Shown: in pieces, positions 53,208 through 63,839 of the stretch
How positions within the stretch are numbered: the first letter of the stretch is position 1
Layout: every line of letters begins with the position of its first letter
Assembly (NCBI GenBank): GCA_028284045.1
Contig: JANQSN010000017.1
Coordinates: forward strand, 1-64,000
Direction: 5' to 3'
DNA length: 64,000 nucleotides
Source of the DNA: Alphaproteobacteria bacterium
Lineage (GTDB): Bacteria > Pseudomonadota > Alphaproteobacteria > DSM-16000 > Inquilinaceae
The notes under the pieces: generated by a model
The model's database searches: none
What the model saw: the letters and a program-made list of their open reading frames with translations, nothing else
Told to the model about the DNA's origin: nothing
Made by a program: the position numbers and the translations under genes

Positions 53208-53331
53208 CCCCGCGCGGCGGCGCCCCTTCGCTCAGCACAGAGGCGGTTTGCACGCGGCTGGGTTAACCGGGCGGGGCGCCCGGGCTATATCTGTGGGACC
53301 CGTCCACAGTCACCGCTGCCGATCCAGGCCC

Positions 53332-55539
<2,208 letters not shown>

Positions 55540-56349
55540 ATGTCCGACCCGCAAGACACGCCGCCGCCGCCGGCGCCCGGCGCCGCGCTGGTGACCGGCG
55601 CCGCCTATCGGATCGGCCGGGCGATCGCGACGGCGCTGGCGGAAGACGGCTGGGCCGTCGCCCTGCACTACCACCGGTCGCGGGCGGCGGCGGAGGCGCT
55701 GTGCGGCGAGCTGACGGCTGCCGGCGCGACCGCGGCCACCGTCGCCGCCGACCTCGCCGATCCCGACGCCGCGCGGTCCCTGGTCGGGCGGAGTGCGGCG
55801 GCGCTCGGGCACGCGCCGACGCTGCTGGTCAACAACGCCTCGCTGTTCGCGTACGACCAGGCGGCCACGGTCACCGCGGACGGCTTCGGCGCGCATATGG
55901 CGACCAACGCCCTGGCGCCGCTGTTGATATCGCAGGCCCTGGCCGACGGGCTGCCCGACGAGGCCGCGGGGTTGATCGTCAATCTGCTCGACAACAAGGT
56001 GTTCAACCTCAACCCCGACTTCTTCTCCTACACGATCAGCAAGGTGGCCCTGCACGGCATCACGGAGCTGCTGACGCTGGCGCTGGCGCCACGCGTCCGG
56101 GTCGCCGGCATCGCGCCCGGCGTCACCCTGATCAGCGGGCGCCAGACGCCGGAAAGCTTCGCGCGCTCCCACCGCTTCAACCCGCTGGGCCGGGGCGCGA
56201 CGGTGGCGGAGATCGTCGCGGCGCTGCGCTTCATCATCGCCGCGCCCAGCCTGACCGGGCAGACCATCGTGCTGGACGGCGGGCAATCGAAGATCCGCCA
56301 GGAACGCGATGTCGCCTTCCTCACCGGTACCCGAACCGATGACGCCTGA
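55540..56349 (+). CDS. SDR-family pteridine reductase-like protein (FolM-like)
   Basis: Encodes 269 residues. 'ALVTGAAYRIGRAIATALA' is the NADPH site with the Arg seen in pteridine reductases, 'NNASLFAYD' is a family feature, and the catalytic 'YTISKVALHGITELL' supplies Tyr and Lys. The C-terminus is 'TIVLDGGQS'. FolM-like enzymes reduce dihydromonapterin or dihydrofolate, and the overlapping downstream folB gene supports a role in pterin metabolism. It starts directly after the uvrB stop (ATG at 55540). Confidence 0.88.
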   Translation: MSDPQDTPPPPAPGAALVTGAAYRIGRAIATALAEDGWAVALHYHRSRAAAEALCGELTAAGATAATVAADLADPDAARSLVGRSAAALGHAPTLLVNNASLFAYDQAATVTADGFGAHMATNALAPLLISQALADGLPDEAAGLIVNLLDNKVFNLNPDFFSYTISKVALHGITELLTLALAPRVRVAGIAPGVTLISGRQTPESFARSHRFNPLGRGATVAEIVAALRFIIAAPSLTGQTIVLDGGQSKIRQERDVAFLTGTRTDDA

Positions 56350-56764
56350 GGCGCCATCGGCCGCGCCGCCGGCGGCAACCACCGCGCGGACCATGCGGAT
56401 CTTTTTCCGCGGCCTTACCGTGCCCTGCCGAATCGGGGTGCACGACTTCGAGCGCAGCGGACCGCAGCGGGTCGCCATCGACATCGACCTGTGGGTCGAC
56501 CGCGCGCTGGCCGACCGTGCGGGCGGCAGCGACGACCTGGCCGACACGCTGGACTACGACCAGATCCGCGCGGCGGCGCAGACCATCGCGTCAACCCGCG
56601 TCTTCAACACGCAAGAAGCGCTGTGCCTGGCGATCCTGCACGCCTGTCTTGACCAGCCACCGGTGCGGGCGGCGCGGGTGGCCACCGCCAAGCCGGACGT
56701 CTACCCGGATACCGCCGCGGTGGGGGTCGAGCTGTACGAGGAAAAGCCGCTCGGGGGACCGTAA
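56339..56764 (+). CDS. folB: Dihydroneopterin aldolase
   Basis: Encodes 141 residues. FolB converts 7,8-dihydroneopterin to 6-hydroxymethyl-dihydropterin and glycolaldehyde in folate synthesis. 'CRIGVHDFERSGPQRVAIDI' holds the family GVxxxE-type substrate region, and 'TQEALCLAIL' and 'VATAKPDVYPDT' match further conserved blocks. The ATG at 56339 overlaps the preceding SDR gene; an internal ATG at 56393 (MRIFFRG) would give the more usual length of about 120 and may be the true start. A perfect hairpin follows immediately after the stop. Confidence 0.9.
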   Translation: MTPEAPSAAPPAATTARTMRIFFRGLTVPCRIGVHDFERSGPQRVAIDIDLWVDRALADRAGGSDDLADTLDYDQIRAAAQTIASTRVFNTQEALCLAILHACLDQPPVRAARVATAKPDVYPDTAAVGVELYEEKPLGGP

Positions 56765-56791
56765 CCATGGCGCGCAGTTACCGCGCCATGG
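56765..56791. terminator. Perfect hairpin directly after folB
   Basis: The sequence ccatggcgcg, loop cagttac, then cgcgccatgg gives a 10-bp stem beginning one base after the folB stop. No T-run follows. It probably marks the end of the uvrB-folM-folB transcript. Confidence 0.6.
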
Positions 56792-56886
56792 CGCAACTCG
56801 TGCGCAAACCCTTCGAAGCAAAGGATTAACCATTAGGCGCACAAGGAGCGTATCTCGACGCACCCGCGTCCCTCGAAGCCGGAAAG

Positions 56887-57095
56887 TTGTTCACAGCCCC
56901 GCCAACCGCGGAAGAACGCTCGATGTCAAGCATGATATTACGACGATTGTCATATTATATTCACCTTGACTGTGGAAACGCTCTTTTGAATCAAATTGTT
57001 AGTTTGATGCTCGTTTTTTGGGCAAACAGCCAAAGACCCCGGGAACCCGGGGCGCGCGCGGGCTGTCCGGCAGCTTATCGACAGAGTTATCCACA
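56887..57095. other. DnaA-box-like cluster around an AT-rich core
   Basis: The 459-bp gap between folB and uvrC (56765-57223) contains no convincing gene. It holds a strongly AT-rich core at about 56930-57020 and several 9-mers like TTATNCACA: ttatccaca at 57087-57095 (perfect), ttatcgaca at 57075-57083 (one mismatch), ttgttcaca at 56887-56895 (one mismatch), and a weaker inverted site at 56971-56979. A 6-bp AT stem (56990-57008) and a ccccggg/cccgggg palindrome (57037-57052) also lie here. It may be a replication-related site or simply the uvrC promoter region. Confidence 0.4.
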
Positions 57096-57223
57096 GGAAT
57101 GGTGGATATCCTTTGACGCCGCAGAACCGCCAAAGGTTAACGGCTGGCCAGCCGCCTGGAATCCGCAGGCGCGCCGGGGCGATGGCGGCCCGGCCAACCC
57201 GCATCGACGCGCGGGGATCGCCC

Positions 57224-59182
57224 ATGGCTGACCCGAAGCAGACCGCGGGGGCCGACCCGGACCCGGCCACCGACGCGGCACCCCCCGACGCGATGGCCCC
57301 CGATACGGCAGCGGCAAGCCGGCGCGGCGACCGGCCGCGGCTGACGGTGGAAGACGGGCTGGCGGTCATCCGCAGCCATGTCCGCACCCTGCCGAATCAG
57401 CCCGGCGTCTACCGGATGCTCGCCGCCGACGGCGCCGCGCTCTACGTGGGCAAGGCGCATAGCCTGCGCAAGCGGGTCGCCGCCTACACCCAGGCCGGAC
57501 GCCACCCGACGCGGCTGTTGCGGATGATCGCCGAGACCCGGTCCATGGAGTTCGTCGTCACCCGATCGGAAGTCGAAGCGCTGCTGCTGGAAGCCAACCT
57601 GATCAAGAAGCTGAAGCCTCGCTTCAACATCCTGCTGCGCGACGACAAGACCTTCCCGCATATCGTGCTGACCGGCGATCACGCCTATGCCCAGATCGCC
57701 AAGCACCGCGGCACGCAAGACTCGCGCAACCGCTATTTCGGACCGTTCGCCTCCGCCGGCGCGGTCAACCGGACGATCACCGCGCTGCAGCGCGCCTTTC
57801 TGTTGCGCAACTGCTCCGATGCGGTGTTCGCCCAGCGCACCCGCCCCTGCCTGCAGTACCAGATCAAGCGCTGCACGGCGCCCTGCGTCGGCTATGTCGG
57901 CGAGGACAGCTATGGCGAGCAGGTCGACCAGGCGGTCGCCTTCCTGACCGGCCGCAGCCAGGCGGTGCACGACCGCTTCCGGGCGGAGATGCAGGCCTCC
58001 AGCGACCGGCTGGATTTCGAGCAGGCGGCCCGCTGGCGCGACCGGGTGCGCGCGCTGGCCGCCGTCCAGGCGCATCAGGACATCAACATCGAAGGCCTCG
58101 CCGACGCCGATGCCATGGCCGCCCACCAGGAAGGCGGCCAGACCTGCGTGCAGGTCTATTTCTTCCGCGGCGGGCGCAACTACGGCACCCGCGCCTATTT
58201 CCCCAGCCACGACAAGAGCCAGGAGGCGGCCGCCGTGCTCGCCGCCTTCGTCGCCCAATTCTACGACAACAAGCCGCCGCCGCCGCTGCTGCTGGTCAGC
58301 CATCCGCTGGCGGAGACCGCGCTGTTGGAAGAGGCGCTCGGCCTCGCCGCCGGGCGGCGGGTGCGGGTCGTCCAGCCGCAGCGCGGCGACCGTCGCCGGC
58401 TGATCGACCATGCCTTGTCCAATGCCCGCGAGGCGCTCGGCCGGCGGCTGGCGGACAGCAGGAGCCAGGCGACCCTGCTGGACGGCGTCGCCCGCGCCTT
58501 CGCGCTCGACGAGCCGCCGCAGCGCATCGAGATCTACGACAACAGCCACATTCAGGGCACCAACGCCATCGGCGCCATGGTGGTCGCCGGGCCGGACGGC
58601 TTCGACAAATCCGCCTATCGCAAGTTCAACATCAAGGCGGCCGCGGCGGCCGGCGACGACTATGCGATGATGCGCGAGGTGATCGCCCGGCGCTTTGCCC
58701 GGGCGCTGAAGGAGGACGAGGACCGCCACGCCTGGCCGGACCTGGTGATCATCGACGGCGGGCGCGGCCAGCTCTCCGCCGCGCGAACCGCGCTGGCCGA
58801 CCTCGGCGTCGACGATGTCCCGCTGGTCGCCATGGCCAAGGGACCCGACCGCGACGCCGGGCGTGAGACCTTCTTCCGGCCGGACGCGCCGCCACTGACC
58901 CTCGACCCGCGCGACCCGGTGCTCTACTACCTCCAGCGGCTGCGCGACGAGGCGCACCGCTTCGCCATCGGCACCCACCGCGCCCGCCGCCAGGGCGACA
59001 TCGCGCGGTCGCCGCTGGACGGGGTGCCCGGGATCGGGCCGCGGCGCAAGAAGGCGCTGCTTCTGCATTTCGGCTCGGCCCGGGCGATCGGCCGCGCCAG
59101 CCTGGAAGACCTTGCCGCGGTAGAGGGGATCAGTCGTACTGTGGCCGAGCGGATCTACGACCACTTCCACAGCCATGACTGA
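57224..59182 (+). CDS. uvrC: Excinuclease ABC subunit C
   Basis: Encodes 652 residues, the dual-incision nuclease of nucleotide excision repair. The N-terminal GIY-YIG nuclease ('PGVYRMLAADGAALYVGKA', about 60-80) makes the 3' cut. A UVR motif for UvrB ('DFEQAARWRDRV') lies in the middle. The RNase H-like half has 'IEIYDNSHIQGT' and 'LVIIDGGRGQL' for the 5' cut, and the C-terminal helix-hairpin-helix pair reads 'LDGVPGIGPRRKKALLLHFG' and 'VEGISRTVAERIYDHF'. The ATG at 57224 is chosen with 'gggga' upstream; a low-complexity Asp/Ala/Pro leader of about 45 residues precedes the conserved part. It overlaps pgsA by 8 bp. Confidence 0.96.
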   Translation: MADPKQTAGADPDPATDAAPPDAMAPDTAAASRRGDRPRLTVEDGLAVIRSHVRTLPNQPGVYRMLAADGAALYVGKAHSLRKRVAAYTQAGRHPTRLLRMIAETRSMEFVVTRSEVEALLLEANLIKKLKPRFNILLRDDKTFPHIVLTGDHAYAQIAKHRGTQDSRNRYFGPFASAGAVNRTITALQRAFLLRNCSDAVFAQRTRPCLQYQIKRCTAPCVGYVGEDSYGEQVDQAVAFLTGRSQAVHDRFRAEMQASSDRLDFEQAARWRDRVRALAAVQAHQDINIEGLADADAMAAHQEGGQTCVQVYFFRGGRNYGTRAYFPSHDKSQEAAAVLAAFVAQFYDNKPPPPLLLVSHPLAETALLEEALGLAAGRRVRVVQPQRGDRRRLIDHALSNAREALGRRLADSRSQATLLDGVARAFALDEPPQRIEIYDNSHIQGTNAIGAMVVAGPDGFDKSAYRKFNIKAAAAAGDDYAMMREVIARRFARALKEDEDRHAWPDLVIIDGGRGQLSAARTALADLGVDDVPLVAMAKGPDRDAGRETFFRPDAPPLTLDPRDPVLYYLQRLRDEAHRFAIGTHRARRQGDIARSPLDGVPGIGPRRKKALLLHFGSARAIGRASLEDLAAVEGISRTVAERIYDHFHSHD

Positions 59183-59822
59183 CACCCGGCCTCCGCGGAC
59201 CGACCCGGCCCCGGCGGGCACGCCCGATAGTGCGGCGGCACGCACCCGCGCGCGCCTGCCCAACGCCCTGACGCTGGCGCGCATCGTCGCGGTGGTGCCG
59301 GCGGTCGTTCTGGTGCTGCTGCCCGGACCGGCGGCGGCGGCGGCGGCGGTCGGGGTCTTCATCGCCGCCTCGCTGACCGACTGGCTGGACGGCTGGCTGG
59401 CCCGGCGCCTCGGCGTGGTTTCCGCCTTCGGCCGGCTGCTCGACCCGATCGCCGACAAGCTGCTGGTCACCGCCGTGCTGTTCGCCCTGGTGGCCGACGG
59501 CCGCCTGGCCGGCATCCATCTCGCCGCGGCGATCGCCATCGTCGGGCGGGAGCTGCTGGTCTCGGGCCTGCGCGAATACCTCGCCGCCACCGGAGCCGGC
59601 GGCTTGGCGGTGACCGGGCCGGCGAAGTGGAAGACCGCCGCCCAGATGGTCGGGCTCACCGCATTGCTGGCGGTGCCGCTAGTGCCGGGCACCGACGCGG
59701 TGCATCTCGCCGGCTTGGCCGGGCTGTGGGTGGCGGCGGGGCTGACGGTGTGGACCGGCTGGCTCTACGCCGTCGCGGCGGCGCGGGCGATGGCGCCGGC
59801 CGGCCGCGGCCCCGGCGGATAA
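59175..59822 (+). CDS. pgsA: CDP-diacylglycerol--glycerol-3-phosphate 3-phosphatidyltransferase
   Basis: Encodes 215 residues. This inner-membrane enzyme makes phosphatidylglycerol phosphate. The CDP-alcohol phosphatidyltransferase motif D-x2-DG-x2-AR-x8-G-x3-D-x3-D is intact in 'DWLDGWLARRLGVVSAFGRL' and the adjoining 'LDPIAD'. About five membrane segments follow the Pro-rich N-terminus, and 'GRELLVSGLREYLA' and 'GPAKWKTAAQM' are PgsA-specific. The ATG lies inside the end of uvrC. The uvrC, pgsA, moaD, moaE order is a well-known alphaproteobacterial arrangement. Confidence 0.95.
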   Translation: MTDTRPPRTDPAPAGTPDSAAARTRARLPNALTLARIVAVVPAVVLVLLPGPAAAAAAVGVFIAASLTDWLDGWLARRLGVVSAFGRLLDPIADKLLVTAVLFALVADGRLAGIHLAAAIAIVGRELLVSGLREYLAATGAGGLAVTGPAKWKTAAQMVGLTALLAVPLVPGTDAVHLAGLAGLWVAAGLTVWTGWLYAVAAARAMAPAGRGPGG

Positions 59823-59831
59823 GCGGCGACG

Positions 59832-60377
59832 ATGTCGAAGCTGCGCCGGTTCTATCTGATGCGCGTGGTGCGGCCGATGCACCGTATGGAGCTGTCGCCC
59901 GGCGTCGCCGCCAATACCTGCGCGCTGGGCGTCGGCTGCGGGCTGATCGCGCCGCCCCTCCTGCAGCTCGTGGCGCTGGCGATCGCGTGGCTTCCGGCCC
60001 GCTTCCTCGGCCTCCGCTTCAACGTGGCGATCGCGGCGGTGCTGACGCTGGTCAGCAACCCGTTCACCTATCTGCCGATCTACAGCACCTATGCGGTGGT
60101 CGGCTGCCGCCTGACCGGCTGCAGCTCCAGCGAATTCGGCGTCGAGGCGATGCTGACGCTGTTGAACCAGGAAGGCGCGCTCGCCATGTTGCAGCGGTCG
60201 GGCGAGCTGTTGCGGCTGCTGCTGATCGGCGGCGTGCCCTTCTCGCTGGCCGGCGCCGCTGCCGCCTATCTGATCGGCCACCAGATCGCCCGCAAGCTGG
60301 GCGAGCGGCGGATCAAGGCGCGCGCGAAGCGCCGCCGCCGGGCGGCCGCGCAGGCGGCGGCCCGGCCCGAGCGGTAG
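59832..60377 (+). CDS. DUF2062 membrane protein
   Basis: Encodes 181 residues with three to four membrane segments. 'ANTCALGVGCGLIAPPLLQL' and 'RFNVAIAAVLTLVSNPFTYL' match the DUF2062 family (GxxxGxxPPxxxQ then N-x-NPxT). The C-terminal 35 residues are extremely Arg/Ala-rich and basic. The family function is unknown, and it is found in cell-envelope contexts. It sits between pgsA and moaD, 9 bp after pgsA and 20 bp before moaD, so it is likely in the same transcript. Confidence 0.87.
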   Translation: MSKLRRFYLMRVVRPMHRMELSPGVAANTCALGVGCGLIAPPLLQLVALAIAWLPARFLGLRFNVAIAAVLTLVSNPFTYLPIYSTYAVVGCRLTGCSSSEFGVEAMLTLLNQEGALAMLQRSGELLRLLLIGGVPFSLAGAAAAYLIGHQIARKLGERRIKARAKRRRRAAAQAAARPER

Positions 60378-60397
60378 CCGAAGACGGGAGCCGACAG

Positions 60398-60649
60398 TTG
60401 CGCCTGCTCTACTTCGCCCAGATGCGCCAGCGGATCGGCTGCGCGGAAGAGACCGTCGACCCGCCGGCCGAGGTGGCCACGGTGGCGGCGCTGATCGACT
60501 GGCTGCGCGGCCGCGGCCCCGTCTATGCCGCCGCGCTGGCCGACGACCGCGCGGTCAAGGTGGCGGTCAACCAGGTCTTCGCACGCGCCGACGCCGCGGT
60601 TGGCCCGGGCGACGAGGTGGCCCTGTTCCCGCCCGTCACCGGCGGCTGA
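60398..60649 (+). CDS. moaD: Molybdopterin synthase sulfur-carrier subunit
   Basis: Encodes 83 residues of the ubiquitin-like fold ending in the essential Gly-Gly that is thiocarboxylated to donate sulfur to molybdopterin. 'LLYFAQMRQRIG' at the start and 'VNQVFARADAAVGPGDEVAL' then 'FPPVTGG' at the end are typical. The start appears to be a TTG at 60398, preceded by 'gggag' with good spacing (60386-60390); no ATG is available in frame before the conserved first strand. moaE follows after 18 bp. Confidence 0.92.
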   Translation: MRLLYFAQMRQRIGCAEETVDPPAEVATVAALIDWLRGRGPVYAAALADDRAVKVAVNQVFARADAAVGPGDEVALFPPVTGG

Positions 60650-60667
60650 CCGGGGGCCCCGCGTCGC

Positions 60668-61138
60668 ATGGCCGTCCGGGTGCAACGCGAGGATTTCGAC
60701 CCCGGCGCGGAGATCGCCGCGCTGAGCGCGGGCCGCACGGACGCCGGGGCGCTGGCCAGCTTCATCGGCGTGGTCCGCCAGACGCCGGGCGCCGAGCCGC
60801 TGGTGGCGATGACGCTTGAGCACTATCCCGGCATGACGGAGCGGATGCTGGCCGAGATCGAGGCGGCCGCCCGCGACCGCTGGCCGATCCTCGACTGCCG
60901 CATCATCCACCGCTACGGCCGGCTGGTCCCCGGCGAGCGCATCGTGCTGGTGGCCGTCGCCTCGCCGCACCGCGCTGCCGCCTTCGAGGCCTGCCAGTTC
61001 CTGATGGACTGGCTGAAGACCAAAGCGCCGTTCTGGAAGCTCGAAGAAACCGCGACCGGCAGCCGCTGGGTCGACGCCCAAGCCAGCGACGATGCAGCGG
61101 CGGCGCGGTGGGACGTGGCCGCACCAGCGCGCAGTTAA
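60668..61138 (+). CDS. moaE: Molybdopterin synthase catalytic subunit
   Basis: Encodes 156 residues. MoaE binds precursor Z and, with thiocarboxylated MoaD, forms the dithiolene of molybdopterin. 'GALASFIGVVRQ', 'LEHYPGMTERML', 'IIHRYGRLVPGERIVLVAVA' then 'SPHRAAAFEACQFLMDWLK' and the catalytic-Lys segment 'TKAPFWKLEE' are all present. It is the last gene of the uvrC run and is convergent with a low-GC hypothetical gene, with 70 bp between stops. Confidence 0.95.
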   Translation: MAVRVQREDFDPGAEIAALSAGRTDAGALASFIGVVRQTPGAEPLVAMTLEHYPGMTERMLAEIEAAARDRWPILDCRIIHRYGRLVPGERIVLVAVASPHRAAAFEACQFLMDWLKTKAPFWKLEETATGSRWVDAQASDDAAAARWDVAAPARS

Positions 61139-61208
61139 GCGCCAGCGGGGACGGAATGAGGATGCCTAAGCGGTTGAAACGCCAACCTATCGACGCTGTC
61201 GAAAGGAT

Positions 61209-61541
61209 CTACTCACCCGCGCTCATCGGCCGCGATTTCCTCGGCCCCATGGAATTGGATGTCGTCTCCTGACGAACGCCGCCTAGCGGATTGGACGAAC
61301 CGTTCTCAAGATCCGCCTTCGTGAGGGTTGCGTCACCCTCCCTACTATCCTCGAATTCTTGTTCGAGGCGCCGTTTCTCCCATAGATCTGCCAGATGTGC
61401 CAGCGACGATTCCAAGGCAGGGAACGGTCGGACAGGCTCAACGCGTCGCGCCTGTACCAAAGGAACGAACGCAATCGCGCCCAATCCCAGGAGGAGTAGA
61501 GACCCGACGATCAGAACGTCAGAAAAAACCGGCGTATCCAT
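61209..61541 (-). CDS. Small single-pass membrane protein in a low-GC patch
   Basis: Encodes 110 residues from the ATG at 61541 (MDTPVFSD). One membrane segment (about 7-28, 'VLIVGSLLLLGLGAIAFVPL') is followed by an acidic helical region rich in Glu/Arg and a Ser/Asn-rich tail. GC content over this stretch is well below that of the surrounding genes, and third positions are not G/C-biased, so recent acquisition is likely. It lies 67 bp downstream of another membrane-protein gene on the same strand, with which it may form a unit. No homologue is recognised. Confidence 0.55.
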   Translation of the reverse strand: MDTPVFSDVLIVGSLLLLGLGAIAFVPLVQARRVEPVRPFPALESSLAHLADLWEKRRLEQEFEDSREGDATLTKADLENGSSNPLGGVRQETTSNSMGPRKSRPMSAGE

Positions 61542-61608
61542 GCGACATACCGTTCCAGAACATGTAGCGCCCCACAATCCTATCACTCGACAGGACCCAT
61601 ATCCAAGT

Positions 61609-62184
61609 TCAACCGAATTCAGTTAACAAGGGATAAAGGGCCTCCTGAAGATACCGGCAGGCTCGACGACGCGCATCGAGATCGGCACCCTTGTTGAAGA
61701 TCCGCAATCGCACCCTCAACATTAAGCTCGACATGATGAAGAACATCAGCCCCATGAACGCGGCCTCAGGCTGGGCTTCAAGTGTTGCAATGATAGTCCC
61801 TGAACCGTTGCTGATCATGAAAGCGAAAAAACCAAGCGCAACTCCAAGTGACGCCGCCTGATGGATGCCGATGTTACTTCGTATCTCCGCCAACCTGTCG
61901 CTCCCGCGCCGGAGCACCGAGATCTGGTCCGACAGATTGGCGATCAGCAATTCGATAATCTCGCGTGTTTCAAGCCTTGGATTTACCCTTTGCTCGGGCC
62001 TCGTTGTTAGGTACCCATCACGAATTATACCAAGCAGCTCCAGACGTCCCTCCGCCGTCTCGGCGACACGCGGCAGAAGGCTCTTGATTTCCTCGACCCT
62101 CGACAGACTACCGGCGGGTCGCTCAGGAAGTCCGGCCGCCCGTTGCCAAAGGAGGTCCCACAGTCTCTGAGCGCCCGTAGACAT
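61609..62184 (-). CDS. Membrane protein of unknown function in a low-GC patch
   Basis: Encodes 191 residues. An N-terminal helical soluble part (about 1-110, with 'ETREIIELLIANLSDQISVL') precedes two membrane segments (about 112-130 and 140-158). A basic tail, 'VRLRIFNKGADLDARRRACR', follows. Codon use is less GC-biased than in the neighbours moaE and tldD. It is probably part of an acquired two-gene unit with the downstream single-pass protein. No domain is recognised. Confidence 0.62.
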   Translation of the reverse strand: MSTGAQRLWDLLWQRAAGLPERPAGSLSRVEEIKSLLPRVAETAEGRLELLGIIRDGYLTTRPEQRVNPRLETREIIELLIANLSDQISVLRRGSDRLAEIRSNIGIHQAASLGVALGFFAFMISNGSGTIIATLEAQPEAAFMGLMFFIMSSLMLRVRLRIFNKGADLDARRRACRYLQEALYPLLTEFG

Positions 62185-62250
62185 CGCAGCTCACTCATCG
62201 GTCGTCCGATGAATGCAGCTTCACAACCGTTACTGCAAGCCTTCATTGCC

Positions 62251-63684
62251 TCACGATGCCGTCCCCCCGACCGTCAGGCCGTCGATCTTCAGGGTCGGTT
62301 GGCCGACGCCGACGGGGACGCCCTGGCCTTCCTTGCCGCAGGTGCCGATGCCGGGATCGAGGCTCATGTCGTTGCCGACCATGCTGACCCGGGTCAGGCA
62401 GTCCGGGCCGTTGCCGATCAAGGTCGCACCCTTGACCGGGCGGGTCGGCTTGCCGTCCTCGATCAGATAGGCCTCCGACGCGGAGAAGACGAATTTGCCG
62501 TTGGTGATGTCGACCTGGCCGCCGCCGAAATTGACGGCGTAGAGGCCCGACTTGACCGACGACAGGACCTCCGCCGGATCGTAGGCGCCGTTGGCCATCA
62601 CCGTATTGGTCATCCGCGGCATCGGATGATGGGCGTAGCTCTGCCGGCGGCCATTGCCGGTCGGTGCCGCGCCCATCAGCCGCGCGTTCAGGCGGTCCTG
62701 GATGTAGCCGACCAGGATGCCGTCCTCGATCAGCGTCGTCGTGCCGGTCGGCGTACCTTCGTCGTCGATGCTCAGCGAGCCGCGACGGTCGGCGATCAAG
62801 CCGTCGTCGATCACGGTCACGCCGGGCGCGGCGACGCGCTCGCCCATCAGCCCGGCGAAGGCGGAGGTCTTCTTGCGGTTGAAGTCGCCTTCCAGGCCGT
62901 GGCCGATCGCCTCATGCAACAGGATGCCGGGCCAGCCGGGGCCCAGCACCACGGTCATCTCGCCGGCCGGGGCATCGACCGCCTCCAGCTTCACCAGGGC
63001 CTGGCGCAGCGCCTCGTCGGCCGCCGCCTGCCAGCACTCCGGCGACAGATAGACGTCGTAGCCGGTGCGCCCGCCGGTGCCGTAGCTGCCGCTCTCCTGC
63101 CGGTCGCCGTCGCCGCACATCACGCTGACGCCCAGGCGCACCAGCGGGCGGATATCGGCGGCCTGGCTGCCGTCGGCGCGCAGGATGCGCACCGCCTGCC
63201 ATTCGCCGCTGATAGAGGCCATCACCTGGCGCACCCGCGGCTCGCGCGCGCGGACATAAGCGTCGATCGCCGCCAGCACCGCGACCTTGTCGGCGAAGGG
63301 CACGGCCGACAGCGGATTCAGGTCGGTGTAGAGGTGCCGGTTGGTGCCCGGCGGGCCCGCCGCCAGCGTGCCGGAATGGCCGTCCAGCACCGCGCGCACC
63401 GACTGGCCGGCGCGCGCCAGCGCGGCATCGCTGATCTCCCCGGCATGGGCATAGCCCCAGGCATCCCCGGCCACCGCGCGCAGGCCGAAGCCCTGGCTGG
63501 TGTCGAAGGCGCCGCTCTTCAGCCGGCCGTCGTCCCAGGACAGGCTCTCGCTCTGGCGGTACTCCAGGAACAGCTCGCCGTCGTCGGCGCCGGCCAGCGC
63601 CTCGGCCACCCGCGCCTCCGCCCGGGCGCGGTCCAGCTCGGCCCGCTCGAAGAACAACTGATCGGTCACGCTGAGCGCGGTCAT
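62251..63684 (-). CDS. tldD: TldD-family metalloprotease
   Basis: Encodes 477 residues. TldD pairs with TldE (PmbA) to form a heterodimeric protease that trims unstructured peptides, microcin precursors and antitoxins. The zinc motif HExxxH is in 'LLHEAIGHGLEGDF' (about residue 262). 'FLEYRQSESLSWDDGRLKSG' at the N-terminus and 'MSLDPGIGTCGKEGQGVPVG' at the C-terminus are hallmarks. No tldE/pmbA gene is in the window. The ATG at 63684 gives the family start. It is divergent from the truncated membrane-protein gene at the right edge, with 155 bp between. Confidence 0.96.
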   Translation of the reverse strand: MTALSVTDQLFFERAELDRARAEARVAEALAGADDGELFLEYRQSESLSWDDGRLKSGAFDTSQGFGLRAVAGDAWGYAHAGEISDAALARAGQSVRAVLDGHSGTLAAGPPGTNRHLYTDLNPLSAVPFADKVAVLAAIDAYVRAREPRVRQVMASISGEWQAVRILRADGSQAADIRPLVRLGVSVMCGDGDRQESGSYGTGGRTGYDVYLSPECWQAAADEALRQALVKLEAVDAPAGEMTVVLGPGWPGILLHEAIGHGLEGDFNRKKTSAFAGLMGERVAAPGVTVIDDGLIADRRGSLSIDDEGTPTGTTTLIEDGILVGYIQDRLNARLMGAAPTGNGRRQSYAHHPMPRMTNTVMANGAYDPAEVLSSVKSGLYAVNFGGGQVDITNGKFVFSASEAYLIEDGKPTRPVKGATLIGNGPDCLTRVSMVGNDMSLDPGIGTCGKEGQGVPVGVGQPTLKIDGLTVGGTAS

Positions 63685-63839
63685 GGGTGCTCGTCATCCT
63701 TCCGCTTGGGTCCGACGATCCGGCCCAGAAGGCAAGCTGGCGTCGCGACGCCCCGCTGACAAGCCCCCCGACCCTCGTCACCGCGGATCGGATCGCATAG
63801 GGTGCCCTGCCCGTGCCCACGATCGGAAGAGCCTGTGCC

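Noticed and set aside
56887-57231. 114-residue plus-strand frame in the folB-uvrC gap
   Set aside because: It has no family signature, unusual composition and no plausible ribosome site, and it covers DnaA-box-like and palindromic sequence.
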